Shown: positions 47,301 to 59,504, counted from the first letter of the stretch. The stretch is DNA of 64,000 nt from Cristatella mucedo (GCA_009760855.2 WPIO01000018.1:1890001-1954000); one strand, 5' to 3'. Program-made: numbers and translations. The notes: generated from the sequence alone by a model not told the origin.

Positions 47301-48125
47301 GCTCTAGTACGCCGACACTAAGCCACACGGCCTAGGCTGCACGAATCGCTAGTTGGAGCCATTGGAACAAACAAGGCCTACCCAGCCGTGGCTCCTGCTC
47401 AGGGATCACCCAATCACGAGTGGAATGCGCTAATAACGTCATAGTAGCTGTCGAATGAGGGCACATGAAGTGAACTCAGAAGGCCAGCCTAGTCGGTACT
47501 TAGCAATCACATCTTGGGAGACTTGAAGGCATGAGTACCGATTTACAATGAAGGTGTGAGTGCCAAGATGAGGTGGAGGCATTAGTAAGAAGGCGTGGTC
47601 ACGGGTCGTGGCCTGAGTCTCTTGCTAGTTTTGAGTTGCTAGTTGGGGTGGGAGCCCCAAGCAAGCGTTCGTCGGCATAGCTGGGTTCTGGAAACTTTCT
47701 TCGGACTGGCCTCGTCGGCGAATGACTGCATCTGAAAATGTCTGAAGCGACAAAGGTCTGATGAGGCAAAGTTCTGAGGTGTCAAATTTCCTCATGCCAA
47801 GGTCCAGTCAAGCACTGTGGACGAGCGGAACCCAGCCTTTGGTTTCGGAGATTACGAGGCCCTTAAATTTGGTTCATTGACATTCGCAGCCAATTGCTAC
47901 TTTGATTAAGCAGCATCTCAAGCCTTAAAGTGCAGGTTCGATGAGTTTTATGGCTATGCCTGTGGGTATGCTAGCTTTTAGGCTGGACCGCCCATTTCGT
48001 GCATGCGTGTGGGCACTGGACTACATGCACGGGCATTGGAGGATGCTCTGTGGCTCTTTTGCTCCGGCAAGCAACACCTGATACGGCAGCAGCAGTAAAG
48101 GTAGTCTCACTGGGTAGTCTCACAG
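47301..48125. other. Spacer, nothing recognised
   Basis: No supported ORF, repeat or transposon. Confidence 0.5.
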
Positions 48126-48129
48126 TGTA

Positions 48130-48985
48130 ACGAGTCAGGAGAGCAGTTGAGGTAGTGAGTAGCATAGAAGTAGCAGCTCAGGACCGCTGAAAAGGATGTG
48201 CCATAGTCGGCAGTAGGAGAGTAGTTATCGTTGCGTAAGAATTGTGGAACGAGTTCCGCAGTCTAGGACCTGCAGAGCTAAAGCTTCTGTCGCCAACGGT
48301 CTTTAGGCGGAGGAATGGGACAGCGAATTTATTGTCCACACAGGACCTGAGGGCGCGAATAGGCTGAAACTGATGCAGCAGCTCAGCTAGGTATGAAGGA
48401 GCCAATCCGTGGCAGGCCTTGTGGGTCAGCGTAAGAACTTTTCTATGTATCCTTTGCTCAACCGGCATCCATCCTAGCTCCTTCAGCGAAGGATATACGT
48501 GCTCAAACCGCTGGGACTTGAAGACCAGCCTTGCAGCCATATTCATTGTCCGCTGTAGTGGCATAATAGCTTTCTTTGGCAGCCCAGCCAAAAAGGAATT
48601 ACAATAATCAAGTCGAGACATAACTAGAGAGCTAGTTAAATTTTTTTAAAGCCACTGTGGGAGACAGCTCCTAATCTTGGACAGGGATCGGATGTGATGG
48701 CTAGCTGTAGAGGCAGTCTTCTGAATGAAGCTTTTGAAATTGAGGCAGCTGTCGAACACGACACCTAAATTTCGAGCATGTGGGGATGGCCGCACAATAG
48801 CATCACCTATTAGAACGGCAAAGCCTTTTAATCCAGCCACACGCGTAGGGTTTCCTATGAGCAGCAGTTCGGTTGTATCATCGTTTAATTTCAGGAAGTT
48901 TTCCGACATCCAGGATCGAATATCGGCAAGGCAAGCATTCAGTTTCTCAGTTGCCGCAGCAGATTCCAACGGTTTGAATGACGTG
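48130..48985 (-). mobile_element. Family-2 LINE fragment
   Basis: Two minus frames cover most of it: 48969-48646 ('RSWMSENFLKLNDDTTELLLIG...', the segment after the RT active site) and 48621-48178 ('SRLDYCNSFLAGLPKKAIMP...', the C-terminal region). The join is broken by a T-run and stop near 48640. It stops at about 48130 without the usual family-2 3' end. Confidence 0.88.
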
Positions 48986-49045
48986 TCTATCTGACTCTAA
49001 TTAAGTCTTTCGCTGTCTCTTACAGTCATCTTTCTCTATCTCTCT

Positions 49046-49061
49046 TTCAACCCTATCTCTT

Positions 49062-49111
<50 letters not shown>

Positions 49112-49118
49112 CCTCTCT

Positions 49119-49156
<38 letters not shown>

Positions 49157-49177
49157 CTCTCTCTCTATCTCTCTCTT

Positions 49178-49259
<82 letters not shown>

Positions 49260-49395
49260 CATTAAGCGGGATATTGAGAGAGTGAGAGAGAGAGTGAGGA
49301 GATAATTAGAGAGATAGAAAGAGAGGGAGAGCGACAGAAAAAGAGAGAGGGAGATAGAGAGAGAAAGAGAGAGCGAGAGAGAAAGCGACAGAGAA
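49046..49395. repeat. Long (CT)n followed by (GA)n: inverted dinucleotide pair
   Basis: About 215 bases of CT-rich polypyrimidine (to 49260), a short AT-containing turn (CCATTAAGCGGGATATT), then about 120 bases of GA-rich polypurine. The two halves are complementary in antiparallel sense, so one strand could fold on itself or the region could form triplex DNA. Ser/Leu-rich frames here are artefacts. Confidence 0.93.
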
Positions 49396-49844
49396 ATAAG
49401 GGTGGCTGCAAGGGAAAGGAGAAATTAAACATCCAACAAAAACAGCCGAGCTCCAACAGTATGCTTCCAAATGAAATTGCTCTGAGTTTAAGGTATTCGG
49501 GCATGGCAATGCGTTGGAAGCATTTTAGTACATTTGGATGCATATTTTAGACTTCACTTATTTGCCCTTTTTCCAAGCTGCCATGACTCCACACAGTCGT
49601 GCTGAGTCGCCAAGATGTGCCGAACACCTGTGGCACCTCACAGCCCCAACACCACTCTCCTCCGGCTGCATAGCTGCCCAGCCGCCTCGCTGCTCAACTG
49701 ATACACCATGCAGCTGCAGTGCCTCCAAGCTTGCCACATTAAGCAGACGCTGCTCCAGCTCCAAACGGTTGCTTCGCCAAACCGGTGTTTCACCAAGTAC
49801 CTGCCTACCCCAGCGGCTAGCACACCACGATTGGCTTCAGCGAC

Positions 49845-50110
49845 CATCGGCTACCGTGCCGATTGGATGCCAAGCCGATTTGCTAAATGGCCGATTGGCT
49901 ACCCGGCTGATTGGCTGCCGTGCCGATTGGCTGCCGTGCCGATGGGGTGGGGTGCCGATGGGTTGCGGTGCCCATTGGTGGCCGTGCCGAGCCGAAAAGC
50001 CTTGGGGAGAGGCTACCGTGCGATTGGCTGCTGTGCCGAGAGACTGCCGAGCCGAGCAGCTGCCTTGCAAAGAGGCTGCAATGCCGAGGGGCTGCCGAGC
50101 CATTGTCAAG
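49845..50110. repeat. Minisatellite, 16-bp unit (CCGATTGGCTGCCGTG)
   Basis: The unit CCGATTGGCTGCCGTG is repeated with variants at least six times between about 49875 and 49990, with degraded units on both sides. Because 16 is not a multiple of three and the unit lacks stop codons, all frames on both strands stay open. That explains the overlapping ORFs of 100-236 codons across 49538-50248. Confidence 0.85.
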
Positions 50111-50410
50111 CCGAGCAACTGCCACAGCCGGCGGCTGCAGTGGTCGAGCCGAGCAGCTTCGCCTTGGAGCTGTCGCCGAACGGTGCAGCTGTGGCCCGGA
50201 GCCACTGGTGAACTGAGCAGCTGCTCTCACTCTCTCTTTCTCTCTTAAGAATTTCTGGCTTGAACTCTCTCTCTTACTCTTGAAACCTCTTACGATCAGG
50301 GTGTTTATTTCATCTTTTGTCTGAGTCTTCCTCGGTTTATCAGCCTAGGTGCGTCTTTATCAAAGTGTTTGACTATATTCAGACACCTACTTATATGGAA
50401 ATATACATGT

Positions 50411-50745
50411 ATAATGTATCTCCGTCGGTAACTCCATAAAGACAGACTCAATGGCTTTCGGTAGGTATTCGGTAACCAAGAGGCTCCATTTCACGAAACA
50501 ATGAGAAAGTGAGAAGCATAGCAGAGTCGGAAGAACAGTTGAGGTAGTGAGTAGCATGGAAGTAGCAGCAAAGAACCACTGAAAAGGATGAGCCATGGTC
50601 GGCGGCAGGAGACTAGTTGTCGTTGCTTAAGAATTATGGAAGGTCAGAGTTCCACAGTCTAGGAGCTGCAGAGCTAGCGCTTCTGTCCACAATAATTTTT
50701 TAAGCGGAGGGATGGAACAGCTAATGTATTGCTCATGCAGGTGAA
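50411..50745 (-). mobile_element. Family-2 LINE 3' fragment at the duplication junction
   Basis: Complemented 3' end (ATGTATCTCCGTCGGTAACT), 3' UTR and the last part of the ORF, ending about 40 bases before copy B begins. Confidence 0.82.
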
Positions 50746-50934
50746 GAAGGCCCGTCGGTGGGTATCGACTCAAATATTTTTTCCTTAGCTATCCACTTGC
50801 ATTTAGAATGAAAACTGCTGCTTCACTGTATTGATCTTGAATTTTCTAAAATGCGAATTTGCAAATACACGGTCAGCTTCGAAAAATATCTTTTGGTAAC
50901 TGGTCACCGAACCAGTTCATGCTGTCTCACGTGA

Positions 50935-51060
50935 TGCACCGGCACTTAATATAGTGACGCCCATTAAGGATCTAATTACACGACTCCAGCGGCTTAACAT
51001 TTTGCTGCATCTTACTCGACACCTACAATGTAGAGCCACTACGGAGGTGCACAGCCTAAG
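50935..51060 (+). pseudogene. Gene P exon 3 remnant in copy B
   Basis: Aligns with gene P exon 3. The acceptor CTTCAG has become CTCACG, in-frame stops have arisen (TTAATATAG) and there are indels. Because the duplication begins in intron 2, this copy has no exons 1-2, so its decay without constraint is expected. Confidence 0.75.
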
Positions 51061-51328
51061 CCTAGAAATTTTTACTGACAACATGATGACAGCATGCCAT
51101 AAGCGGAGGTGGCTTAAATATTTCAGACGCGCCAGTTGGGCATATTTTGAAATGCTTTGGGCGGTGTGCGAGAGTCTGCGCTAGGAAATCGTCCACTGAA
51201 TATGTGCTCTCCTTCGCTCGATGGCCTATGCTAGGTATTTTATCAAACCACGGCTACATGTCATCTTGTGCCAAGCTGATCTAGCGGCATGTAAATTCCT
51301 GACGCACTATCAATTTTTGTTGTTGCAG

Positions 51329-51479
51329 CCACAGTCAGCAACGCGACGTTATCGATGCAAGAGACGGTTCAGCAACTAGCTTCCCTTTTATAGCACCGCC
51401 GTGTGGATGTGCTGACATTTGGCATTTTTCGGTACGGCAAACGCTGAGCAAGAGGCTCCAGATAGGGAATGCCATCTAA
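51329..51479 (+). pseudogene. Gene P exon 4 remnant in copy B
   Basis: The acceptor TTGTTGTTGCAG is kept. The first-frame reading is broken by a 1-base insertion giving CTTTTATAG. The alternative frame stays open to a TAA near 51479, which could be chance. Confidence 0.65.
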
Positions 51480-53164
51480 ATTTTGCTTTCAACGGCTTCC
51501 TGTCGATAGAAATTCAGTCAAAGAAAACGACTCTCGGGTTTTGTTTAAAATAATTCTCAGCTGGCAGCGTGATCATTTTCACGGCATGCCTTGCCATTTT
51601 GTTATCTTGTGAGCAATGCAAATTGTATCACCGACGATTCTCCTTATGCGGAATCTACTGCCAACATACTTGGGGATCATTAACTAACCTAATAGCGTTT
51701 TTTACTGCACAAAAAAGCTTCGTAAGTAATAGGAAGCTTTTTTTAGTTTTTGGTTTTGAATCAATGTACTGTCAGTAGTCTATTTTCTATTAAATCTATT
51801 GACGGATGAAGTTACGACTATCATTTGCATGTAGAAAAATCTACAGATGCTCTAATAATCATGGGGCCGCTTGGAGTGCATGCGCATCAATGAAAGGGAA
51901 AGTCCATGACTGAACGGGACAATTCATTTGCGTCTGCAGGGCGATTGATACCGTATTCAACATTTGCAGGAGCCTTATCAAGCTACGAAAATATTTCAAG
52001 ACGCTCAGACTGAATCACAATACGCCCCTTAGCAATTCAAAGTCCCTTGGCACCATGCTCTCATCCACTTCTGGTCAAACGGTCTTGCTTTGCGCCAAAG
52101 GGAAATCTTCTGCTGGTCTAGCCTTCAGCTCGTACGTACACGAAGTCTATAGCTCGCTTTCGGCTACGGTCACTTCCTGCAACGCCTTTGCTAGCTTGAA
52201 TTGTAGATAAGACGCACCTGTTCACTTCAGCTTTCTTTTACAAGCAAATAATTTCTTAGAACTCCGTTTAGTTATACGTGGCATGCGTATCTGTGAATGA
52301 TGCAGTGCATTTTAGAAGCCATAGGTCTTAGTAACCGTTGACAGAGATTGACTTTATTTTCGCTTTAGTATTCTTGCCCTAATAATGATACTTGATTGGT
52401 TTAGCATATCGTGCGCATCAGTATCTCTTGTTGATTGATTCTTTGGCAATTAGTTTTAAAGTGCCTAGATTAAGATCAAGTTTTCCTTTGAAATCCTATA
52501 TTCAACGGATTAAATTTTGTTATTATCATATCTTGCAAGGCTTGTAAACTGACACATAAGTTCAAATTGTATTCCACTTTTTCAGGCCCATTTAGCCTGA
52601 CCAAAACCGGATAGCATCACAACGGGTTGAGAAAAAACGAGTGCGGTAGTTACCCTGCTTCAATCGGTTAAAGTAGTGCCATCAAAGGCTCTACTAGCTG
52701 TTTTAAAATAGTGTTTTCCGATAAACGAAGAGAAGAGCCTGCTATTACCGTCAGATTAAAAACAATATTAATCTCTTAAACGGGGTTACCAACGGATTGA
52801 CGTAAAATGTCTACCTCCCGTGATAAAGCGGGATCACATTAACAAGAATCGAGCAGGTATTCTCGAAACCAAAAACCGAATAATGTTTATCACATTTGAT
52901 TACCTGAAATCTCTCTTAAAATCTAGTCAACTCGTAAAAGCAAAGTACAGCCACACATACTTTTTAATTTACTCTTCTAGAAAAGTCTGCCGCTTCATTA
53001 AAAACCCGTTAGGATTAAACAGCGTAAAACCTTTTAAATTATGAGTTCTCAAATGATTTTCAAGCAATTTCTACCTCCTTCAAATGTCCATATATATTCT
53101 CTGTTAGCTCAAATAGACGTCTGACATCTGTATCAGTCACATTCTCCAGTCATGCCCTTAGGTC
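51480..53164. other. Duplicated spacer, no gene recognised
   Basis: Homologous to 20304-20664 and 23991-25324 of copy A, without the 3.3 kb LINE. The 74-codon frame at 52820-53044 is not preserved in A. Confidence 0.6.
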
Positions 53165-53453
53165 GTCTAGGGGTATTAAATTAACTGCTGTTTCGTTTCT
53201 CCAATTAAGATAATTAGCCGCCGAAGCTTTCGCTCAGCCGGTCTTAGACTGCATAATTTACTGCCACAGTTCTTAGGTGAAAAAATCTATTCTCCAGTCG
53301 CCGACTATGGCACACTATTTCCACCCATCATGAGCTGCACTGGAATGCGACTAACGACCCCAATCGCTCTCCAGACTCAGTTATGCTTCTCTCTTTTCTG
53401 CGCGACATGAAGTTTGTTGGCTACTGAATGCGTACCGAAAGAGCTAGAGCTTT
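53165..53453 (+). mobile_element. Family-2 LINE remnant, left part (shared with copy A)
   Basis: Counterpart of 25325-25610. It is interrupted by an LTR element and resumes at 55620. Confidence 0.75.
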
Positions 53454-53460
53454 GAGATGT

Positions 53461-53745
53461 TGTGTGAGCCTGTTGCTTCTCGGCCACTAATGTATGCCCC
53501 ACCTGCAGCAGGTGGTTGAGCGATTGACTCAGTGCAGCCATAGATGTAAGCATGTGGCCCACCACAGTGGCTCACCACAGATGCACTCCCTTATCTGTGG
53601 TGAGTCAGCCCCTAGCTCGAATATGTACCCACTGGGGGAATAAAGACGAGAGTCTCATTCACCGCTCACGTTCGCCCGCTCGTGTCTTCGTGTGTCCGTG
53701 AGACTCCACTAGCGCTGCTGCTGCTGGAGACACAGTAGCGTAACA
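53461..53745 (+). repeat. 5' LTR
   Basis: Begins TGTGTGAGCC and ends CGTAACA (TG...CA ends). It contains AATAAA at 53639-53644. By my count about 19 of 285 positions differ from the 3' LTR, about 93% identity, so the insertion is not very recent. Confidence 0.92.
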
Positions 53746-53759
53746 ATTGGAAGCAGAGA

Positions 53760-54329
53760 ATGGTTTACTCGAGCCGAAAAGAGTACGAGACCTTCTACAG
53801 TGTAGATGGGACGCCTATACTGAGGTACGAAATGTTTCGAGGCGGACCGGACTTTATGCCTTGGCTTCTAACGCTTGAGAAGGCCGTAGCAAGGCTCAAG
53901 ATTTCGACGCCGCTAAAACATGTTGTGCCAGTGCGTCTGGGCGATAATGCGATACACGGTTGGGGCGATCAGCCGGCCGACGTAAAGCATGATTATCACA
54001 AGCTGTGAAACGAATTAATCTTGATCTTCTCATGGTTGACGGATGAGGAGGCCGATCTAGAGGCCGAGAGGTTTCGGCTGGAGTAGGAGCAGCTCGCCGG
54101 AGCCGAGACCGGAACAAAGCTGGGTGAAGAGCCAGCTGCATCACCGGTCAACCTCACTGTCAACTGCCCGCAAGATTCAGATAAGCGAGCGAAACTCATT
54201 CGGCTGCCACAGCTATTCCACGGCAATACCCATGGAGGAAGCGGGTATGGGACCGCTTCCAGCATAGTAGCTATAACAGCCGAAGAGCGCCTGAACAAAC
54301 GTAAGTGCGCAGCGGCAGCAGCCGGAGTA
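53760..54329 (+). pseudogene. Gag-like ORF of the LTR element, with two in-frame stops
   Basis: Starts MVYSSRKEYETF, 14 nt after the 5' LTR, and includes 'GGPDFMPWLLTLEKAVARL', reminiscent of the start of metazoan Gypsy/Mag-type capsid regions (weak, by composition and position only). It is interrupted by TGA at 54006-54008 and a TAG about 25 codons later; the frame otherwise continues to a TAG near 54329. No zinc knuckle is seen. Confidence 0.6.
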
Positions 54330-54389
54330 TAGGAGGTGCAGCATACGACGGCTTCCAGCAGCGAGGCGGTAGTGGGCAGTGGCGAGGCG

Positions 54390-54930
54390 ATAGTTGCCTG
54401 CGAAAAGGCGCAGGCGACCCAAGCGAGCGACGTCTCGGCGGCGAAGCGCAGCAGTGAGAGCTACGTAGCAGCGGAGAGCATCTCGGCGGCAAAGAGTGCC
54501 CGAGAGAGCGACGTCTTGGCCGCAGAGCTCGGTGACGAGAGCTTCTACGTAGTGGAGAGCATCCACACAAGCATCTCGACCCAGGGAGCAGAGGAGCCCG
54601 CGAGATTGCGGTCAGCGGCGAGGTGGCAGTAGCCTGCGACCAGGCCCAGGCAGCCCATGAGAGTGACGTCTTGGCTGCGAGGCGCAACAGCTAGACCGTC
54701 ACGGCAGCAGCGACATGCATCTGTAAGACCGACGTCTTGGCCGCCAAGCGAAGCAGCGCGAGCCTCGTAGCGGCGGAGAGCATCTCAGCTGAGAGCAGCG
54801 TTTCTGCGCAGAACGCAGAGGAGTGCCTCGAGATAGCAGTCAAAAGCAAGATGATAATAGCCTGCGACGAGGTGCAGGTTGCCTGCGAGCGAAGCAGCGA
54901 GAGCTTCGCTGCGGCGAAACACAACAGCGG
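54390..54930 (+). repeat. Imperfect internal repeats encoding Ala/Ser/Glu-rich segments
   Basis: A motif block GCCTGCGA..GGC.CAGG ... GACGTCTTGGC.GC.AAGCG recurs around 54396, 54634, 54731 and 54862. In different frames it gives SDVSAAKRSSESYVAAESIS-like peptides. It could be an expanded interior region unique to this non-autonomous element. Confidence 0.6.
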
Positions 54931-55329
54931 TAAAGATCACCTGTGTGAGCGTCTCGGTGCTGAGCGCAGAGCAGCACAACGGCGTGATTGGCATGGCGGA
55001 ATGGAACTCCGAGAGCGGTGAGGCCATCATGAGCCACAGTGGTTTTCGAAGTTCGAGATCGGCCGGCAACGAGCGCATGCGACCGGCCATCGGGGCTCGC
55101 ACGGAGGTGACCTACGGGAGCTGCGTGACAGTTGGAGCGGTGCCCCACATTTGCCTAAAGGTGGGCAGCATCTACGACCGGCTGCTCGCGAGGGGCAGAG
55201 CTGACGTGAACCTCCTGCGAGTGGCAGTCACTCACGTAGCCTGAACGAGTTTCCGGAAGGGAGCGCCTCCTCCTCCCCTGTCAGGCTGGCAGACTATGTG
55301 GTTTTTTCTGACATTCTATGGGGAAGGAA

Positions 55330-55614
55330 TGTGTGAGCCTGATGTTTCTCGGCCACTAATGTATGCCCCACCTGCAGCAGGTGGTTGAGCAATTGACTCA
55401 GTGCAGCCTCTGATGTAAGCATGTGGCCCATCACAGTGGCTCACCACTGATGCACTCCCTTATCTGTGGCGAGCCAGCCCCTAGCTCGTATATGTACCCA
55501 CTGGGGGAATAAAGACGAGAGTTTCGTTCACTGCTCACGTTCGCCCGCTCGTGTCTTCGTGTCTCCGTGAGACTCCACTGGCGCTGCTGCAGCCGGAGAC
55601 ACAGTAACGTAACA
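55330..55614 (+). repeat. 3' LTR
   Basis: Same 285-base length as the 5' LTR, TGTGTGAGCC...CGTAACA, directly followed by the GAGAT target duplication. Confidence 0.92.
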
Positions 55615-55619
55615 GAGAT

Positions 55620-55715
55620 TTCACTAAAAACTCTCATTCATGTTACCAATGTATTCTTTATGGCTTTGTGTAATCATAGACATGGAGATTTCATTAAAAA
55701 TTTTACTACGCAAAG
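55620..55715 (+). mobile_element. Family-2 LINE remnant, right part (shared with copy A)
   Basis: Continues the fragment broken by the LTR element; matches 25625-25715. Confidence 0.7.
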
Positions 55716-56929
55716 TTCTCCACGAGTAATCTTTGACATTAGCATGTGAATACATCAAGAATAGAAACCGACTGCTTCTTAGCTAGACCATTGGGAGCAT
55801 GAGTATAAATGTTTGCGACACTTTAAAAATGGATCAGTAACGTATTAGCTCATTTCTATAGCGGCAGGTGAGTTTTAATGGCTATCACGGCCACTTGCAG
55901 CTGGTAATAAAGGATTGCCCACTTAAGAAATAGGACTCACACACTCGGTTGTAAAGAGCGAGTACCTCAAACCTTGGATCAATCGAACAGTTAACCCAGC
56001 GTGCTTTTTTCATCTGGCTAACGAGTTTTTTTAAGCCGGTTCTTTACGAGCATAGCATTGTCTATGCTGAAAACTTTACACTGGAAATACCCTTACTTTA
56101 AGGCACAGTAATCTCTGCTGTGACTGATATCTTGGTTTCCCATCAAGATCGTTGACCTAAAAAGCTTACTAACAAGGTAAGTGACTGGGACCAAACGAAC
56201 TCTCTTTCACCAAGACAAGGCAAAGAAATATAACGGTGCTACAGCCCTTGCAATGAGAAAAATATTCTTAGAGTCAACTCTTCAATTCTTCAAAGCGTCA
56301 GTGACTTAGAAGAGAAAGTCAAGGAATTAATTATCAATTTTTATGACTAGACGATATTCGATAACTCTACCTTTCAATAGACAAATGTGTTAAAAACTGG
56401 ATTGGAACTTCTGATGACTTCAACCTTGTAGACCTTGTTGAACCTTGTAGACCAAGGTACGTTCGTGAAGCTTGTTGAGGTATATGCTTATGACTATTAA
56501 AAAGCTTCATTTTCAGTGCAGCTTTCGCACCTTGTACACTCTACAAATCGGCCCATAATTCGCTAATTAGAGTGTAATTTAAACGATGAGTTTAGTTCTG
56601 TTTCGACTAAAAAGCTCCAAAATTGTTTCTAATTTCGTCCAGGTATGTTTTCCTTTACGCATCAATGATTGCAGAAAATAAACCTCCAGCACGTGTGATG
56701 ACATTTATTGCAAGACCTGCCTTATTTGCTGCCGTTGTATGAGCATGACCCTGAAAATAAAGTAGATTGTAGGAGTTCTTACAATAATAGGGGATTACGA
56801 AGCATGGCACATTGACAATAGTAATTTTATAACCGTGTGCATGGAGACCAAAGAGTAGTAAGTCTCGTTCGTCACTGTACACAGAGTAAACTCAGTAATA
56901 CTTTCCTTAATTCTTTTCGAGTCTTGATC
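55716..56929. other. Duplicated spacer, no gene recognised
   Basis: Homologous to about 25716-26819. No frame is conserved between the copies. Confidence 0.6.
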
Positions 56930-57400
56930 CTCATCCGTCTCGACTAATCCCTAGCAGCACGCTTCGAAGACATTCCTAATCGAATCGCCACCAACTTTCT
57001 GAAGCTGAACGATGATATCAATAACCTTATATCTATGGAAAAGACCTAACCCACGAATTTGGTCAGAATAGTATCACTCCCTAGATTCCTGCTCGTAATT
57101 TGGTCTAGCTACTCCAAGCTACATTGTGCCAGGACGAGCAGTTTTTTCTTGGGCAAGGCCACCTATTGTCAGCTAAGAAACACCACAAACCTCAGAGCTA
57201 AAAAAACAGTACAAATGCAAAACTAGTTCCAGTATTTGCATCGTCACTCGACGATTACTGCAATACCGTTTATTACACCCTCGTTGCCTGCTCATTGAAT
57301 TATCTGCAATTGTGCAGAACTCAACATTTCGAAAGTGCTCAGCCTCGTTGCAAGGGCTGTGGTAGTGCAGTAGCTAAGGCGATTTTCTTAAGAACTCTCT
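56930..57400 (+). mobile_element. Old L2-like remnant shared with copy A
   Basis: Decayed RT-ORF with 'TNFLKLNDD' near 56990-57015 and later the 'DDYCNT' echo of the SRLDFCNS block near 57250. It is uninterrupted here, unlike in copy A. Confidence 0.65.
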
Positions 57401-59115
57401 TTTAGATCATGTTAGGAAGATTTTGGTTTATTATTTCGTTAAATAATCATGACAATCGCTGGGAAAATTTTGGTGCGTCACTAAATTCCAACTTCTTTCT
57501 GACTTTAAATTGTACTAATCGTTGCTACAGCCTGAAATTTGTCATTTTGATCTTTAATATTTTATTCTATAAGCGTATATATATATATATATTAGTTTAT
57601 TTATTAATATATATTAGCTCAAGTATTTGTATATACATATATACGTATCCATTGAGCTAATAACCCACACTTAGTGATCAGCCTCGAGCATGTGACTGGT
57701 AGCAGATAGCTTTTATAGCATTATTGTTGCCTCAGCACATTGAAGCAATGTGACTACGTCCAGTCTATGATATTAATGTCATGCTCAGAAGGCTACGGCA
57801 GCTCTTTACTAGCGGATCGATTAATAAAGACATCGAACTTAAGAAGCCGTGAATGTGGGATATATTTATTTTAATCGCACTGGATTTCAAACGTACAATA
57901 TATTAGTTTTAGATACTTTATTGCAGTATTGAAAATTATTGTAGGCATTGCTCGTGCAATTGGATTGTGTCAAATATTGTAATTAGTCCCCGCTTCAAGT
58001 TTTCCGTAGGCGTATAGCGGGTCTTCCATCAAAGCTGATCCGTTGCACTGGAACGGAGTAGTTGACTGTATCTGCCCCTCATCTACAAAATAGCAAACAT
58101 TGAGCTTCGTTGGTGACACTCGAAGCTAGTAGACGTAGCACACCAGCGGATCATTTGCGCTCAGACGGAAGACTTTTTGCTTTTATCAGCTGCCTCAAAA
58201 CATGGGTTGACAGGCATTTTACCTTTCTATTAATTTATCCTTAGTTCTCTAATGGACACCTTCACGTGCGAGACACAAACACTTAATCATTCTCTTCTAC
58301 TACGTCCCTAGGAAGTATAAACTAGCAACTGCAGATAAAAGTTCTTACACAGCGCAAACTGAGTTCATTAATCTAGAAATAAAACATTTTTTCAGGTAGA
58401 AAAGTATGTACGTAAATAACTATCAAAGTGTAATATGAATAAGAAAAATGTGTTTTTTAATTTATGCTACTGAGTCTCAGGCCTAGCAATCGGGTTATCG
58501 CACATTACGATCAGGGTAATGTTTCGAATCCTGCTGCACGTAATGCATCGACCGCTACAAGCAGAAATGGCATTAGCTCTGGGTGTGCTTTTGCTGCTAT
58601 TTTCCTAAATAATAAGGTTTCAAAATCATCTGAAGCTGTATCTAAAATTTCTGTTTTCAGAACTCTACTAATCTAACGGCCTGTGACCATAACTGTATGA
58701 GTCTCAATGCGAGTGACGCTAAAAAGCACGTCTGAAATTTCAGAAGTTTTCAGATTTACCTTCAGCTGTATGACATCTCTTTGAGGTCATATTGCGTTTT
58801 ATAAATTCTGCTAGCAGATCGACCGAACTAAGTACTCGAGCCTTTAATTCGTTATTTGCTGAGAGCATCCTAGATCACTTATTGAAGCGATGGGCTTAAC
58901 TAATCATGGCAGACATATTTGCTGCTAACTCGCATACCGATCGTGGGCTTCCTCGGTCAGAAGCCAACATAGTGATGAATTTATTGAAATTTGTCTAGCG
59001 ATAATTAGCACAGTCTGCTCAGAATAATACCAACTAGTCCCTACAATGCATCCTAATCGAGAGCCGGTTTAGCGCAGGGATAGCAGAGAATTAAAAAGTA
59101 AAACAATATAGCATC
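57401..59115. other. Duplicated spacer, no gene recognised
   Basis: Matches 28151-29708 and 30905-31075. It shows the unfilled target for the copy-A L2 at about 58890. Confidence 0.6.
57614..57660. repeat. Inverted repeat with AT core (copy-B counterpart of 28315-28450)
   Basis: TTAGCTCAA at the left, TTGAGCTAA at the right, about 27 bases between. The core is about 90 bases shorter than in copy A. Confidence 0.75.
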
Positions 59116-59504
59116 TAGGTAGATTTTGTCTTCTTAAAGGAGAGAGATGGGTGAAGCTGCCGCTGGGGTGTATGACGCCCAATAACTAGTACTTTAATGG
59201 ATGAAGTAGCTAAACACAGCGAATGCTGAGCACTAAGTCTGGGCGGGCCTGCAAATAAAAATTTACCCCTGCCACGACAGATTTTTAGCATGGCATTTGA
59301 GCCCTTCGGGGTCTCCATCACTACCAGCTGCACTACGTCGGGTGCTCCTTGACTGAGGCAGAGCTGAACTTGAATAGTACCGTCAAAGAACACGTGCAGC
59401 AGATGCTCGGACCTGAAATCATAGTCGTTGAAGGCGAGTGCCCGTCCAAGTATGTGTCAATTGGACTAACGATTTCCAGCAGAGGGGCCTCTTGCAGGTT
59501 CTAT

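Larger units (their letters stand above)
53461..55614 (+). mobile_element. Non-autonomous LTR retrotransposon with gag-like remnant
   Basis: Two 285-bp LTRs flank a 1.58 kb interior. The target duplication GAGAT lies at 53454-53458 and 55615-55619, with two extra bases (GT) at the left edge. The empty site is visible in copy A near 25610-25640. Directly after the 5' LTR comes ATTGGAAGCAGAGAATGG, a likely primer-binding site. Directly before the 3' LTR is a purine tract, GGGGAAGGAA. The interior encodes only a broken gag-like frame and Ala/Ser-rich repeats; there is no protease, RT or integrase. The orientation is plus, from the PBS, the purine tract and an AATAAA in the LTR. Confidence 0.9.

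Noticed and set aside
49538-50248. 236-codon plus-strand ORF
   Set aside because: Generated by a 16-bp stop-free minisatellite; frames are open on both strands with no family resemblance.
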